Assembly: GCA_001949185.1 (NCBI GenBank)
Contig: BDGG01000005.1
Span: 1,787,249 to 1,851,248 of the forward strand
DNA: 64,000 bases
DNA from: Ramazzottius varieornatus
Lineage: Eukaryota > Tardigrada > Eutardigrada > Parachela > Ramazzottiidae
Direction of reading: 5' to 3'
Part shown: positions 11,573 to 23,461 of the stretch, piece by piece
Numbering within the stretch: position 1 is the first letter of the stretch
Layout of the letters: every line of letters starts with the position of its first letter
Position numbers and translations under genes: made by a program
The notes under the pieces: model-generated
Told to the model about the DNA's origin: nothing
The model's database searches: none
The model's input: only the letters and a program-made list of their open reading frames with translations

Positions 11573-12357
11573 TTATTTATGGCCGGTTGCCCTTGCTTCC
11601 ACCTCCTCCACCTTATCGTGGTCAGGGAATGATCGAAACATATCTCGAAGTTTGTCGATGGGCGTGACGATTAGACTGTAGGGGGTCTCGAACAAGGGTT
11701 TCTGAGACATTTCTGGATGAGGCCGAGTTGGAACGAAGTGCTTGGTCCTCTTGAAGTCCTTCGCGGCTTCCATCAGTAGTTCTTCCGACACAAACTTTCG
11801 AACCTGAAAGAAACAATCAGTTTTGCAGCACTGTAAAACCAGAAGAAAGCATCTCACTTGCTTACATGGGCAATATCGTCTCTTTCTTCCTTGTCCAAAT
11901 GCTCTAGCAGCTCGTCCGCCATTCGCACATATCGACTCATATATTCCGGATCTTCGAGCGTGGTGGCGTTCTCCAAGAACTGCAGATCTTCTTTAGTACG
12001 CTGATGATCGTATCGCGAACTGTCAGCCATTCGCCTTCCTTCATCGCCGAGTTCCTTCTCCATTAGGGGATACAGAATCAGCTCTTCGGCCACGGAGTGT
12101 CGAGCTACTTCCCAGGTTAGCTGGTGCAGCCACTTGATGGACTCTTTGGGCTCCGTGGACTGCACTTGCTTACAGAAGGCTCGGATTTCCTTGTGGTCGT
12201 CCAGGATGAGCTCCAGCAAGTTCTGCTTGGTCATGGTCTGGCTGGGCTTCTTATCCGACTGCGTCGCAGACGTATCGGTAGTCAGCATCGCTATGCGGTG
12301 GAAGTACGAGACCTGGAGGGATGGAGAAACCAGTCTAACGAAAGTCCGGGCCAGCAT
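11573..12357 (-). CDS. Hemerythrin HHE cation-binding domain protein, probable mitochondrial targeting
   Basis: Two exons (12357-11866 and 11803-11573, phase 0) encode 240 residues. The first ~35 residues (MLARTFVRLVSPSLQVSYFHR...) are basic and hydroxylated, as expected for a mitochondrial presequence; two later Met codons could start a cytosolic form. The HHE four-helix pattern is visible: DDHKEIRAF, WLHQLTWEVARHSVAEE, SSRYDHQRTKEDL and LLEHLDKEERDD, supplying His and Glu ligands for a di-iron or similar site. The C-terminal exon (VRKFVSEELLMEAAKDFKR..., PHPEMSQKPLFETP) is outside the domain and resembles the tails of fungal and bacterial HHE proteins. The AATAAA signal overlaps the stop codon, so the 3' UTR must be very short or use another signal. 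It faces SNRPA1 3' end to 3' end. Confidence 0.85.
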
Positions 12358-12828
12358 CCGGAAGAACTGTTACAGAAACTGTTCGTGAAACAAAACACCA
12401 GGGAAGACGAGGTCACAGAACTTTGCAAAATGGGAATTTTTGGGGAGAAACACAGTTGAAACATTGCCATCGAACAGCTGAGCTGGCTCACCCTGATGAT
12501 ATCTCGGTCAAAACCTTTTAATCAATCGATCAATTAGCGACTGTTTGTTAGATCACTGCGGCCGTTTTACGTTGTGGCAGGCCATAGTTGACGATTGACG
12601 AAGGTTATTAGAGCAGTGTTCAAAATTTCTTGTGAACCTGTCTTATGCACTGCTGAAAATTTCCATCTGGCTTCTCAGTATTTCCGCTAGACTATTGTGG
12701 AACAAGAAGCAAGATACTGAATTGTAAGGAGGCTGAAGAGAGGGAACGTCTGCTGGAGCAGTCGTCTTCTGTTTGTTTGCTCGACGCTCACGGTCGCTGA
12801 GCGCCCTCGTCGCTCCTAAAGATCAAGA
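12358..12828. promoter_or_regulatory. Divergent intergenic region, hemerythrin / ILK
   Basis: About 470 bp between opposing start codons. No ORF or repeat of note is seen. It presumably holds both promoters and 5' UTRs; the ILK 5' UTR ends with a CpG-containing stretch at 12785-12828. Confidence 0.4.
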
Positions 12829-15096
12829 ATGTCGGTAGCCAAGATGACCACCACTGGCACTGCGGCCCTGCTTAGTCGCATCCAGACTACGCAAGGCCTG
12901 GAGGATATCTTCCAGTGGGTTCGGGAAGGGGATACTATCCAGACGCGCGTTTGGCTGGACGATACCGAGCACGACATGAATATCGGGTGAGCATTACAGC
13001 GCTGGTTCTTGTACGTGGCGTGAAGCGTCACGAAATGTGTCCGTTCATGCCGTATGCTCACTAGGGTGGTGTTCAGACGTCATGACGTCATGTGCGGCTG
13101 AACGAAGCTGTACAGTGGACTAATTATGCGTATTAGCACATAGCCAAATATGGGCATGTCTCGGTAATAGTTGCGTTGCTCCCTGAATGTACTCACAGTA
13201 ATTCTTTTGTCTTTTCAGGGATGACCATGGATTCAGCCTGCTGCACTGGGCTTGCAAAGAAGGGCAGATGAACATCGTGGACATGTTGCTGTCGCGAGGA
13301 GCTCGTGTGAACCAGACTAATATGGGCGATGACACACCCTTGCATTTGGCAGCCAGCCATGGTCACCGCGAGATCGTTTTGAAGGTACAATGCGACAACA
13401 GTTTTCCACGATACAGCTGAAAACAGTTGGTGATCATAGATACTTTTTCGTAGCTGTTGAGAAACAAGGCTGACGTCAACTTCGTCAATGAACATGGCAA
13501 CACTGCCTTGCATTACGCCTGCTTCTTCGGCTACGAGCAGATGGCCGAGGTACGTGCCAATGTTACCGTTAGTTGGTATCATTGAATTCAAAGACCATGT
13601 TCTGGTTTTGTAGGACTTGATCCAGCATGGAGCGCAGGTATCGCTGTGCAATAAGTACGGGGATACGCCATTGGACAAGTGTCGCCGTGAACGCTTCCGG
13701 CAGCAGCTGGACGGTTCGTTAGACCACATAAATTACGCCGCCCACTATGTTCGCAAGTTGTATGTTTATGGACTTTTGTAGAATATGCACAGCAGCTTGG
13801 CTTGGACATGCGAAAGATAGCTTACAAGGACCAGTCATCCATGGGTACCCGGATGAGAACAAGTAAGCCGGGAGAGCTTGAAGTTGTGCGCTTATGACAA
13901 GGCGAGTTCTTCCTTGACTTTCGGTTGTAGCCTTTAGACTTTTGTGTTTTTCAGAAACGCTCGATCGAAGTCTGTCGCGTCAATCAGCCATCTCTGGAAT
14001 CGATCTGCATAACTTGCAGCTGACGCTGAAGCTGGCGTCCGCTCCTTCTGGCGAGGTATGTGGATGGGGCAGCCTGTGGAATCCGCTCGTGTTACATTGA
14101 CGGTGTCGAGAGAGGGAAAAATCACATTTCTTTCCCTACTTCATTAGACTTGGAGAGGACGTTATCAGGGCCGTGATGTGGTGACGAAAGTTCTGCGTGT
14201 GCGGGAAGTGACACCGCGCATCCCTCGGGATTTCAACGACGAGTATCCCAAGCTGCGGATCTTCTCGCATCCTAACGTTCTCGGAGTCTTGGGTGCCTTC
14301 GCTCAACCGCCCAATTTGTACATAGTCTCCGAGTATATGGCCAACGGTACACTCTTCGACATCCTCCATCGAAACTCCCGTAAGTCTCTCCTATTCCTGT
14401 CGATTGTCGAACCGTTTATCAGGGTTCTTTTGGGGTGGCAGGTATCGTAGTGGACCACCATCAAGCTGTTCGCTTCGCCTTGGACATCGCTCGGGGAATG
14501 GCCTTCCTCCATTCGCTCAGTCCCATAATCCGACGTTTCTACCTGAACAGCCGTCACGTTATGGTAGGCAAATACCGCACTCAAAGAGTCCGCTATCAAG
14601 TTTTTTGAAGGTCGTTTGAGTGGGATCTTGAATTCAGCTTCGCTTTTAGGTCGACGAGGATATGACAGCACGTCTAAGCATGGCCGACAGCAAGTTCTCC
14701 TTCCAAGACAAGGGCAAGTTGTACTACCCAGCCTGGACCGCACCGGAAGCCCTTCAACGACGTCCCGAAGACAGTAACACCAAGTCCGCCGCCATGTGGA
14801 GCTTCGGGGTGGTCTTGTGGGAACTGCAGACACGCCAAGTGCCATTTGCGGACCTTCTCCCCATGCAGATTGGCATGCGGGTATGTCTATTGTTCAAGCT
14901 CTGATCACCACGAAACCTTTTCTAACCTTTGCTTGTCTCTTTATGATAGGTTGCGCTGGAAGGACTTCGCTTGTCGGCGCCACCGGGTGCGTCTCCGCAG
15001 GTCAACAAGCTGATGGAGATCTGCATGAACGAGAACCCCGGTAAACGACCATCATTCGACATGATCATACCGATCTTGGAGAAGATGCAGCGATGA
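12829..15096 (+). CDS. Integrin-linked protein kinase (pseudokinase)
   Basis: ILK is the scaffold of the ILK-PINCH-parvin complex at integrin adhesions. Ten exons with consistent phases (12829-12986, 13219-13384, 13454-13549, 13614-13713, 13782-13862, 13955-14055, 14148-14379, 14442-14563, 14650-14880, 14950-15096) give 477 residues (human 452; the N-terminus is longer by about 25). Ankyrin repeats: [63 protein letters not shown]. The kinase-like domain has [33 protein letters not shown] where active kinases have HRDL, and [17 protein letters not shown] where they have DFG. It ends [23 protein letters not shown] and [14 protein letters not shown]. Loss of HRD and DFG is normal for ILK. Confidence 0.97.
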
Positions 15097-16177
15097 AAGG
15101 AGGAGAGCCTGCGTCCAATTTTTTAGCCGTCTGTAATGATGAACGATAGCCAGGAAGCATTTACCCGGTTGATCTTAGCTTCGGCCTTGGGCCGGAACAG
15201 TTTGTGGGGGCCTTGAGCTGAATCTTCTTTTGCTTAATTTTTAACTGTAATCTTGTGTGCCGTGTAGCTCTGATTCAACCAAACCTGGAATGATGGTTTT
15301 CTTTTATGGAGACCCCGCATTTGACGTTTTGCTGATGTCTCAACGCTGCCGGTCTTTTTAACTTTTAAACCTTGTGCCAGCTCTTCCGAAGCCTTTTTTT
15401 AAATTCTTGCTCACTTTATTCTAGGTCAGTGCGTAAATATAGCCTGTAATCGTTGGACTCAGTTCTGCTCCTATGATGGACAACAGATATAACAGATAAT
15501 TTATAACAGTCATTCTGATGTTCGTAAATGTGGCGCGCAGTATCAGCCATTCGCTATGACATCATTCTGACATCATCGTCTCGACGCATCATTCACACGA
15601 AAACACAGGTGTCAAGCCATTCACCCTTTTTCTCCCATAACTATAAGTGATATCTTCGGACCTTTCCACCTTTCCACACACCAGGAATCGATCTTCTAGG
15701 TAGGTAAGATACTTCCACGGCGAATAATTTCCGTGAGGTTTTGTGGCTATCTTGATGTATAGCTCATTTATAAAAGCTCTTGTCCACACGCCCAACGCAC
15801 GGTTCGACGGTGGAAAGCCGGGCATTCCTTATCACTTCCTGACGAAAGCAGAGTTTCACGCACTCCAGAAACCTTCGCAACATGGTGCTTGTGGCGAGCT
15901 CGTTGGTATGTTGGCGCTCGCTATTTTCTTTTCCACCAGTGTTGCGCACCGTAAAACGAGAGAAAATCTTTCGACTCATATCTGACCAAGAACTCACCGC
16001 ACGGACACGTTAGGCTTCGAAGTGTTTCCTCTACATCTACATCTCTGCTCACTGTTGTTACTTTTCACACCAAATACGTTTCAGTTCGGTAGATTTGCGT
16101 ATCTTTCAGAGTTTCCATCGAGGTTCCCAGAACAAAAGAAAGTAAAAACACGAATTTTGAAGAAGAGTGCATGAAAT
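15097..16177. other. Convergent 3' region, ILK / TIMM29
   Basis: No recognised gene. A minus-strand open frame at 15589-15825 (YIKIATKPHGNYSPWKYLTY...) and overlapping frames to 15997 have no family I recognise and no clear splice partner. Most of the stretch is probably 3' UTR and spacer. Confidence 0.45.
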
Positions 16178-16825
16178 TCAAACAACAACATCGAAATCCT
16201 TCATGGCACTATCGATATTTAGCCAGCGATTAAAACAACCGACGTCCACCACACGTTCCGGAAGAGAGAACCAGGATGGTTTCAGGTATTTGCAGCGAGC
16301 TTCATACGTATCACATGACTCGTTAAATTCCTTATGAACTATCAAAGAACACAATCCCCAGTTCTCATACCGTAACCTGTTACTGTTGAGCAATCTTTGT
16401 ACATTGATGAGGTACTTCTCGGACTCTGGCCGTCGACTTGACGGAGGGACCTGGATGAGGTCGTTGTTGAAATTCCTCATTCCATCAAAGTAGTCGATTT
16501 CCGAAGGGGTCGTCTTGAATGCAACGGCTGCCACCGCTAATCCGGACAAGAGGATGATCGTTCTAACTGGACGACTCTTGGCATCGAGAAGAGCGTCCTT
16601 CGTCACAGCGACGTAGTCTTCAGCCACGTTAATCACAAATTTCACTACAGCGGAAATATGTTGATAATCACTGATAAATACGGCCATGATGTTTTGCATG
16701 AGTATAACATGGAAATACCTACTAGGTTTGAAATCTTTTCCCTTCTGTATAAGCTTGGCAGCAGCTGAATCGTTCGACAGCGACAAGGTAGCACGCGAAG
16801 GCAGCCAGCGTAATAGGGAAGCCAT
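16178..16825 (-). CDS. Mitochondrial import inner membrane translocase subunit TIM29
   Basis: TIM29 is a component of the TIM22 carrier translocase in the inner mitochondrial membrane. The start chosen at 16825 gives MASLLRWLPSRATLSL, resembling the family's basic N-terminus; an in-frame ATG at 16912 would add 29 residues. Diagnostic block near the C-terminus: NSNRLRYENWGLCSLIVHKE, then YEARCKYLKPSWFSLPERVV, DVGCFNRWLNI and MKDFD. A hydrophobic segment RTIILLSGLAVAAVAFKTTPSE precedes it, as in human TIM29. A short in-frame segment (about 16646-16722, GTAGGT...TAG) can be removed as an intron or read through. The protein stops after MKDFDVVV, about 60 residues earlier than human, so either the tail is truncated or a final exon was missed. 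Confidence 0.88.
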   Translation of the reverse strand: MASLLRWLPSRATLSLSNDSAAAKLIQKGKDFKPSRYFHVILMQNIMAVFISDYQHISAVVKFVINVAEDYVAVTKDALLDAKSRPVRTIILLSGLAVAAVAFKTTPSEIDYFDGMRNFNNDLIQVPPSSRRPESEKYLINVQRLLNSNRLRYENWGLCSLIVHKEFNESCDTYEARCKYLKPSWFSLPERVVDVGCFNRWLNIDSAMKDFDVVV

Positions 16826-17104
16826 CCCAGGGCACGAATACAGGCCGCCGGAACTTAGAGAGACACGGTAAGTGGTGATCACTGGCAGTGACGCAGCCTC
16901 AAGAGCGTTCATTCAGGCCTTCCAAAGCTCCAAGATAGCTTTTTCCGTCCTGTGGTTGGCATCGGGAAGAAAGATCGAGCTACAAGTACGAGAAGAACCA
17001 AGAGAGTACATCAGACAATGCGAAAGCCACGACACTATATGCTAGTAACTTAATGATTTCGATCAATCCAGTGAATCCACAATCCACATTCCGCAAGCTG
17101 GTGT

Positions 17105-17642
17105 AGTGGTCTCATTCACACCACTGTTACGATCTACAGCAACACGCCCCCTGGTTATTAACTGGTGGCTGCCTATCATACTGCCACGCCCATTTCCAAG
17201 GTAGTTCTTGTCTGGATCACAGCAATGAGTTGATTGTCTTGAATGGCCAACTTCTCGTCAAAACCAGCAAAACGACTAGCTCTTAGGACCTACTTCGCTC
17301 TTTAATAATGCCAACCTAGGTCCTAGGAACCACTTTCCAAGTCCAGGTTNNNNNNNNNNNNNNNNNNNNNNNNNNNNNNNNNNNNNNNNNNNNNNNNNNT
17401 TGAATTTCGAAAGTGGTTCCTAGGACCTAGGTTGGCATTATTAAAGAGCGAAGTAGATCCTAAGAGCTAGTCGTTTTGCCGGTTTTAACGAGAAGTTGGC
17501 CATTCAAGACAATCAACTCATTGTTGTGATCCAGACAGGAGCCACCTTGGAAATGGGCGTGGCAGAATGATACGCAGCCACCAGTTAATAACCAGGGGGT
17601 GTGTTGCTGTAAATCGTAACAGTGCTGTTAATGAGACCACTG
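17105..17642. repeat. Large foldback repeat centred on an assembly gap
   Basis: The left arm (about 17105-17340) and right arm (about 17405-17642) are reverse complements over roughly 235 bp with a few mismatches. For example GGTCCTAGGAACCACTTT is mirrored by AAAGTGGTTCCTAGGACC, and GTGGTCTCATT by AATGAGACCAC. The 50 Ns lie between the arms. It occupies the divergent promoter region between TIMM29 and KDM1A. No ORF is present in the arms. Confidence 0.9.
17350..17399. other. Assembly gap (50 N)
   Basis: Exactly 50 undetermined bases, placed at the centre of the inverted repeat 17105-17642. The size is probably a placeholder, so the true loop length is unknown. Confidence 1.
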
Positions 17643-17985
17643 TGAATGGTCAGCACTACAGCTGGAAGCCTGGAACCCAGCCGGAAGTCACTATCGAGTG
17701 TTTGCGATTATTCTGCTGCCGGAACAGCAGCGCAGTTAGACTTCCGTTTATTTCCACTTATTTTGCAGGTGAGGTGACGTAACATGCTGTGAATGCAATA
17801 TCGAGTGACTTGTTATCACAATTCCAACGCCAACTTTAATCCACATCCGCTAAGTTTTTCTTCTGTCCTTCTGAGTTCCGAACGTCTTTACATTCGGGAA
17901 TGCCTCTGCACTGACATCACCCAGCCGCGGCAGTTCGCGGGTTTGAAAGGAGGTCTGTGACGGTGAGGCAGCTCTAGACATTGTC

Positions 17986-20975
17986 ATGGACGTCAACATT
18001 AAAAATGGAACCGCGGCAGAAAACATCCGAATGGAAGAGATGCCTGACACATCTGTATGTGTCGTTCCCGTGTCAGAAATCAGTGATCCAGAAGTCGAGG
18101 CGGAACCGGACCCGCACCCGGACGTGGATGCTGAACTAGAGGGGGAAGGTGAGGAAGAAGACGCACACATGCTGGACGCCACAATGGCATCCGAAGATGT
18201 CGATGTCCCATCGGAAGTGACTGACAGCGAGCCTGTACATTCCATCTCCTTTACATCATTCCGGTTGAATGAAGCATACCCTAAACTAACCATCGAAGAT
18301 GCTAGTGAGACCGTAAGCACCGTAAGTAAATTGCCTGTCTTTGAGAGGAATATTGGGGTTAAGCTTGAGAATTAATTTGCTTAATCTGCGTTGCAGATCG
18401 ATGAAGCATCGAAGATAGCCACCACGAAGAAAATCCTTAAAGAATGTGAGATCGAATACAGTATTATTCCCAGTCCAAAGCCTGACTCACCGGAATACGC
18501 AGCAACGTTGAGTCGATTGGAAGCGGATAAGATGTCGGACAGAGAAATACAGCAGTTCCCTCTTCTTACTCAGGCTGATCTCGAAGTCAAGCAGCAATAC
18601 CTGTCTATCAGAAACAACATACTTCTTCAGTGGCACGCCAATCCGAAGCAAGAGTTAACCTGCGAGAAAGCCTGTGCTGGAATCAGGGTGGATCCCGAAG
18701 CAAGTAAGGATCTTCCGTCGCCTGAACGAATCCACGCTCTAATGAATCGCATCTGCGCCATCAACTACGGGATATATCAAGTCTTGACTCCTCCAAAGGC
18801 TATCCCACACAAGGTGATCGTTGTCGGAGCTGGAATAGCTGGCTTGGCGGCTGCGAGAAAGCTGAAAGAGTTCGGGTTTGATGTGGTGGTTGTCGAGGCA
18901 AGAAAACGTCCTGGCGGGAGAGTGGAAACGTGGCGCAGCCAGGACGGAAAAAGCCATGCTGAAAACGGCGCTATGATAGGTAAGAAACACTACAGCGCGA
19001 GCGAAAAGCTGATAGATAGTTTGCTGGAGCAAACTTCAACAGATTAGGAACGATTGCTGTTTGCTAGTAATTTGTACAACAGTGACTGAGTTTTTGTTCA
19101 TTTTATTGTTATTTTATCCCTTGTCGATATGTTCCTTCTTGTTATACAGTGACAGGCATTGTGGGAAATCCTCTCTTCACCATCCTTCATCAGCAGCTCA
19201 ACTTGAATCTGGTTCGGATCGCTGGACGATGTCCACTCTTCACTGCCAGGCACTCTGTTCCAAAATCAATCGTAAGTCGAGCAAGCGTAAGTTGGGACCT
19301 AAGCAGGAAATTCTATGAGATCAACTTGCCAAGTGGTGTGCACTTTCAGCCAAAAACGTTAGGGACGTGCGCCACTTGGGAAAATATTCAGAAACAGTCT
19401 TATCGAGTTTGTTTGAGAGCTCCCGATCAGTGAAAATGTTGTAGCGTTCTTTGCCGTATTCCACCGGTCCTGTCAGTTTCTTTACAGTTTCTGTTTCATA
19501 TTTTACAGGACGAGGTATTGGAAGTGGAATTCAACAGTCTGCTGACCGCCGCTTCCGGTTACGGAAAGCTCCTTAAGCCTCCTTCCACATCCTCTTCCGA
19601 CCACAGAATAGTCAGCCTAGGTGAAGCTTTGGACGTTCTTCTACGTCGTGAAGAGCTGAAGTGCCTCCAGCAATATCGAGAGCACAAAGAGAACCGAGTG
19701 GACATGATGAAAGCCCTGACGAAATGCTACGAAGACCGCAAGAACCTTCACACGATCTGGCAGAAGCACGCCGAAGAGTACCGTAAAGCCAAGGAGGAAA
19801 TGACAGCTTCAGACACTGGCAACACTCAGTGGAACTACCACCTAGCCCGAGCTCGGCTAGTCTCTTCAGCCAACCGTGTGGACGAGATCAACGGTCGCAT
19901 CAACCAGTTCGACAAGCTCCTCCAAGCATCGACCAAGTCTCCACCACCGAAAGGGTACCTGACGCCGGAAGGCCGCGCCATCATCGGCTGGCACGAAGCT
20001 AACCTTGAGTTCGCCAACGCTAACCATCTGAACTGTCTGTCGTTGCAGCATTGGGACCAGGACGATGAGTTCGAACTGCAGGGTGGTCATTTCAGTCTGG
20101 AAGTTGGCATGGACATACTTCCCGAAGCCATGGCTGGAGGTCTGGACGTACAGTACGGCCAGATCGTGAAAGAAATTGACGTTTCTGGAGAACAGTCCGA
20201 CTTGGCGTCCATAGTCACTCTTCTTACCTCAAACAATGTGTCTGTTCCGATCCTTGCAGATGCAGTTCTGTGTACAGTGCCTTTAGGTGTTCTGAAGGAC
20301 GCCATGAAGCGTCAGTTGGGAACGGGTCTAACGGTAGCCGGTGCAGTTCCGCCTACCCAGGTCAAGGCAGTGGTAGGTTCAGTTCCTACTCATACGAAAT
20401 ACGCGATGGAGTTTAAGCCTCCATTACCACTTCCGCTTGCGCAGACCATCGCCACGATGGGATTTGGTACCTTGAACAAAGTCATTCTCTCATACAAGAC
20501 TCGTTTTTGGGATGTGAAGAGAGCTTTATTTGGGTTTGTCAATGAGGATGTCCGCAGAAGAGGCGAGTTCTTCCTCTTTTGGAGCCTGTATGATACTCCG
20601 ACGTTGGTAGCACTGGTGGCAGGTGAAGCCGCGCTGGCCTTGGAGAACGGAGTGGACGATGGGGATATAGCGAAGGCTTGTCATCATACCCTAAAGAAGA
20701 TATTCGGGAAGGACATTGAAGAGCCTGTGGAAAGTTCGGTTACGCATTGGGGTAGCGACCCGTTCTGCCAAGGGTCGTACAGCAGTGTGGCACCGGGTGC
20801 GTCGGGAAACAGCTACGACGTGATGGCTACACCGCTCTTCGACACTCAAAGTCCGAAACTGTTCTTCGCGGGAGAACATACGATCAAGAACTATCCAGCG
20901 ACGTTGCATGGAGCATTGCTGAGTGGACTACGAGAGGCGACAAAGATCGCTGATGCCTTCGACCCATTACAATAG
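17986..20975 (+). CDS. Lysine-specific histone demethylase 1 (LSD1)
   Basis: KDM1A removes methyl groups from H3K4me1/2 by FAD-dependent amine oxidation within CoREST complexes. Exons: 17986-18321 (an alternative donor at 18312), 18397-18979, 19150-19271, 19509-20975; about 835 residues (human 852). Residues 1-110 are acidic and disordered. A SWIRM domain follows (MSDREIQQFPLLTQ ... HANPKQELTCEKAC). The FAD-binding motif is VIVVGAGIAGLAAARKL, then VVVEARKRPGGRV. The tower domain is the charged coiled coil at about residues 400-500. The oxidase C-half has LSLQHWDQDDEFELQGGH, LCTVPLGVLK, MGFGTLNKVIL (the active-site Lys is kept), WGSDPFCQGSYSSVAPG and FFAGEHTIKNYPATLHGALL. A palindromic element lies in the intron 19272-19508. 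The active site looks intact. Confidence 0.97.
19310..19428. mobile_element. Palindromic GTGGCGCAC element, copy 2 (KDM1A intron 3)
   Basis: CCAAGTGGTGTGCAC is mirrored by GTGCGCCACTTGG, with GAGATCAAC on the left against TTATCGAGTTTG on the right. The right end GAGTTTGTTTGAGAGCTCCC matches the family's outer end. Non-coding, intronic. Confidence 0.75.
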
Positions 20976-21227
20976 AACGCGATTGTTACGGTTGTCATCG
21001 TTTTTTATTCTTAGCTTGTTGTAAATCATATTATTAAGCTCGTTAGTGACAATTACTGGCCAAGTACCAAAGATGTCCTTTTTCAAGTGGTTAGATTTTT
21101 TTTGGTTGTGGCTGGACCGTCGCTCCCTTTCTAGGAAGAGCCATCTCTCAAGCTTGTCGTCTGCGCACGATCCGTCCGTCTACAGTAATGATTGACAGTC
21201 TTATTGTTCCGTGATGGTTTACAGTCT

Positions 21228-22748
21228 TTAGGTGTTGATGTCCGCTGGTGCAGTCGGGTAGGCCCATTCGAAATCTGAAAATACGGCATGGGTTTGAATA
21301 TGTCATGCCGATAAGTTGAACTCGTGGTGTCGGAAGTCCTCTTACCGTCGCCTAATCCATCGAGCTGTAGGGTTCCTTCGCACAGACCAATGTAGGACTG
21401 AGGAGTATGAAATGCGTTCGAGTCGACCAGGATGTTCAGATGATCTGGAGCACGGAGTTGTCACTAACAAAACTGGGCGAGGTGGCACGTTAGCGTTACC
21501 TGGATGAGGAAAGAGTTTCCGGACCTGTAGCATGCCTTGTTCTTTCAGAATGTCCTCTGGAGCCTGAAAAAGTGTGATAGTAAATCTACAACACGATGCG
21601 CCTGTATCTCAGGCTGAGTTTCTTCCTGTCCCTACCTTGTGCAAAGCTGACAGTTTGAGGCAGACTTGGACGGTTCTCTGGATGAATGCGTGTGCAACTT
21701 CCCGAAGGTCGCTGATTTGCTCGTTCTGATCGTCGAAATTGTCAAACGGCGTATCCACTGTCATGCACAAGAACTCATGTAGCATGCGTTGAGGAACATC
21801 ATAATCTTCGAACACTATCTGGATATTTCCGAGTTCGTGCAACTTCTTCAGTAACTTCAGACATGCAAGAAACACGACTTCCGTGCTCTGCAAGAAAATA
21901 CACCTGGGTTTAGAAACTCAGTTATAAAGGTACGATATGTTTTAAATTTGATATTTTTCTTCACCTCCAGAACGAAGACGATATGGCTGGGATACAGTAA
22001 TCCAAAACCAGTGACACTTCCGGGTCCATGCTTTTCTGTTAATTCAGTGATCAATGCCTTCGTATCGTCTACCGAGAAAGGAAATTTATTAATATTTTTT
22101 TTCAGATTCTTTATACTCTTTTTATTGTCGAAGACCTATCTATGCGGCAGAACCAGAGGAAAATGCGTCACCGACGATCCTTCCTACCACTTGCGCCCGG
22201 TTGACTGGTGTACGAGGCTAAAAACAAAATTTTGAGATATTATGGCCAGATCGAACAAACCGAAAGAAAAGACTTCGGCTTACTTTGTTGTAGTTTCGGC
22301 ACTGATTACTCAACACTTCGAACAATGTGGAGAATGTTTTGTCCGGGATCTCCTTCGGGGTGTCCTGCTGCCGGAAAGCTGAGCCTCTTCGTCCTCTGCG
22401 CGCGAATATTCCCTGCGTGTCGGCACCCGGACTTAGACTACCTCGCTGGGTCAAGGAAGATCGTCGAGGTCCAGCAGTGCCACTGGCTTCTCTTTTGGTC
22501 GCTTCTTGGCTTTCCCGTCGCGACCCAGGACTACCTCTCGATTCACTTCTCAAAATAGAATCCGATCCTCCAATACTCGAAAAGCGAGAGGCAACGCCGG
22601 GTAGGCTGAGAGACACCGACGAAGGGTCTTCGATAGCCTGCTTAGCGGATTTCATCAGAGTGGGAGAATCTGCCTGTGGAGTGCTCGTCTCAACTTTTTC
22701 ATCAATCGCTGGCGCGGCCTCACTTGGCTCTTGTGCGGGGTTCTCCAT
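21228..22748 (-). CDS. TEX47-like (BLUF-fold-like) protein
   Basis: Exon 1 (22748 to about 22290) encodes a Ser/Arg-rich, probably disordered N-terminus beginning MENPAQEPSEAAPAIDE and ending PDKTFSTLFEVLSNQ. Further exons encode DDTKALITELTEKHGPGS then VTGFGLLYPSHIVFVLE (about 22070-21970), STEVVFLACLKLLKKLHEL ... FEDYDVPQRMLHEFL (21890-21640), APEDILKEQGMLQVRKLFPH (about 21565-21500), a segment with HLNILVDSNAFHTPQSYIGL (about 21440-21345), and a possible last exon ending FEWAYPTAPADINT at 21228. The VTG-LLYPSH-hhVLE block and the later IP-R motif resemble mammalian TEX47 and the BLUF-like fold; no flavin function is claimed. The role is unknown (testis and cilium association in mammals). 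The last two exons are the least certain. Confidence 0.55.
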
Positions 22749-23461
22749 TACTATATTTTGGCAGTACCTTCTGGTTCAAAGAGCATACGTAAACTAACTG
22801 AACGTCTATTAGGAAATCAGCGAACCAGTTTTCGTTATCGTCGCATGAGAAAAAGTTGCTAAGGATAGGGGTACAGGACCTGATCGACTTACTGCACCGT
22901 CCTCTCCCAGAAGTATGGGAGCGGATATTAAAAGGAAACTCCCGTGTTTTCGGTATTTTATGCACCTCTGCCACTTCTCGCTGTGGCGGAACCCACTACG
23001 GTTTGTCAGCTAGTTCAAAGTTTCGAGTTCTGGTCCAGAATCTAAAGTTAATCAGCGCACTATCTCACGTCGGCAAAAAGGAAGGGATTGTTATCATGTT
23101 AGATAACACTAATCGTTAAAGCAAACTTGCGGCAATCTGACTGACTCGTACGGCCTGCACACGTTCTTTGACGCCTTTCCTGAACCGCACCGCAAATACG
23201 TCAGAGTTTACTGTAAAGCTTGGTAGCCAGCAAACCACCTGGCTCAAGCACTTGAATAGCGTATGACGTCACGAGGCCATGTCATCATGGTTGGTCATAT
23301 CCTTTACTTTCGAAGACTGTGATCCTTCCTTCCTTCCTTCCTTCCAGTCAGCTGTTCGCTCTGCAACTGGGCTTCCTCCCGAACGAGGACATCGTTGTTC
23401 CTTCGTAATTTTCCTTTCGCGAACAGTTCAGGTTGACTAGTTGGCTCTTCCTGATAGCGGA
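22749..23461. promoter_or_regulatory. Divergent intergenic region, TEX47-like / ALDH16A1
   Basis: About 710 bp between opposing start codons with no recognised gene. A short TTCC tetranucleotide run lies at about 23323-23346, upstream of ALDH16A1. Confidence 0.4.

Noticed and set aside
15589-15997. Minus-strand frames between ILK and TIMM29 (YIKIATKPHGNYSPW...)
   Set aside because: Considered as a small mitochondrial protein gene or a TIMM29 last exon, but no family motif or matching splice phase was found.
23323-23346. TTCC tetranucleotide run upstream of ALDH16A1
   Set aside because: Simple short tandem repeat; nothing suggests more than slippage.
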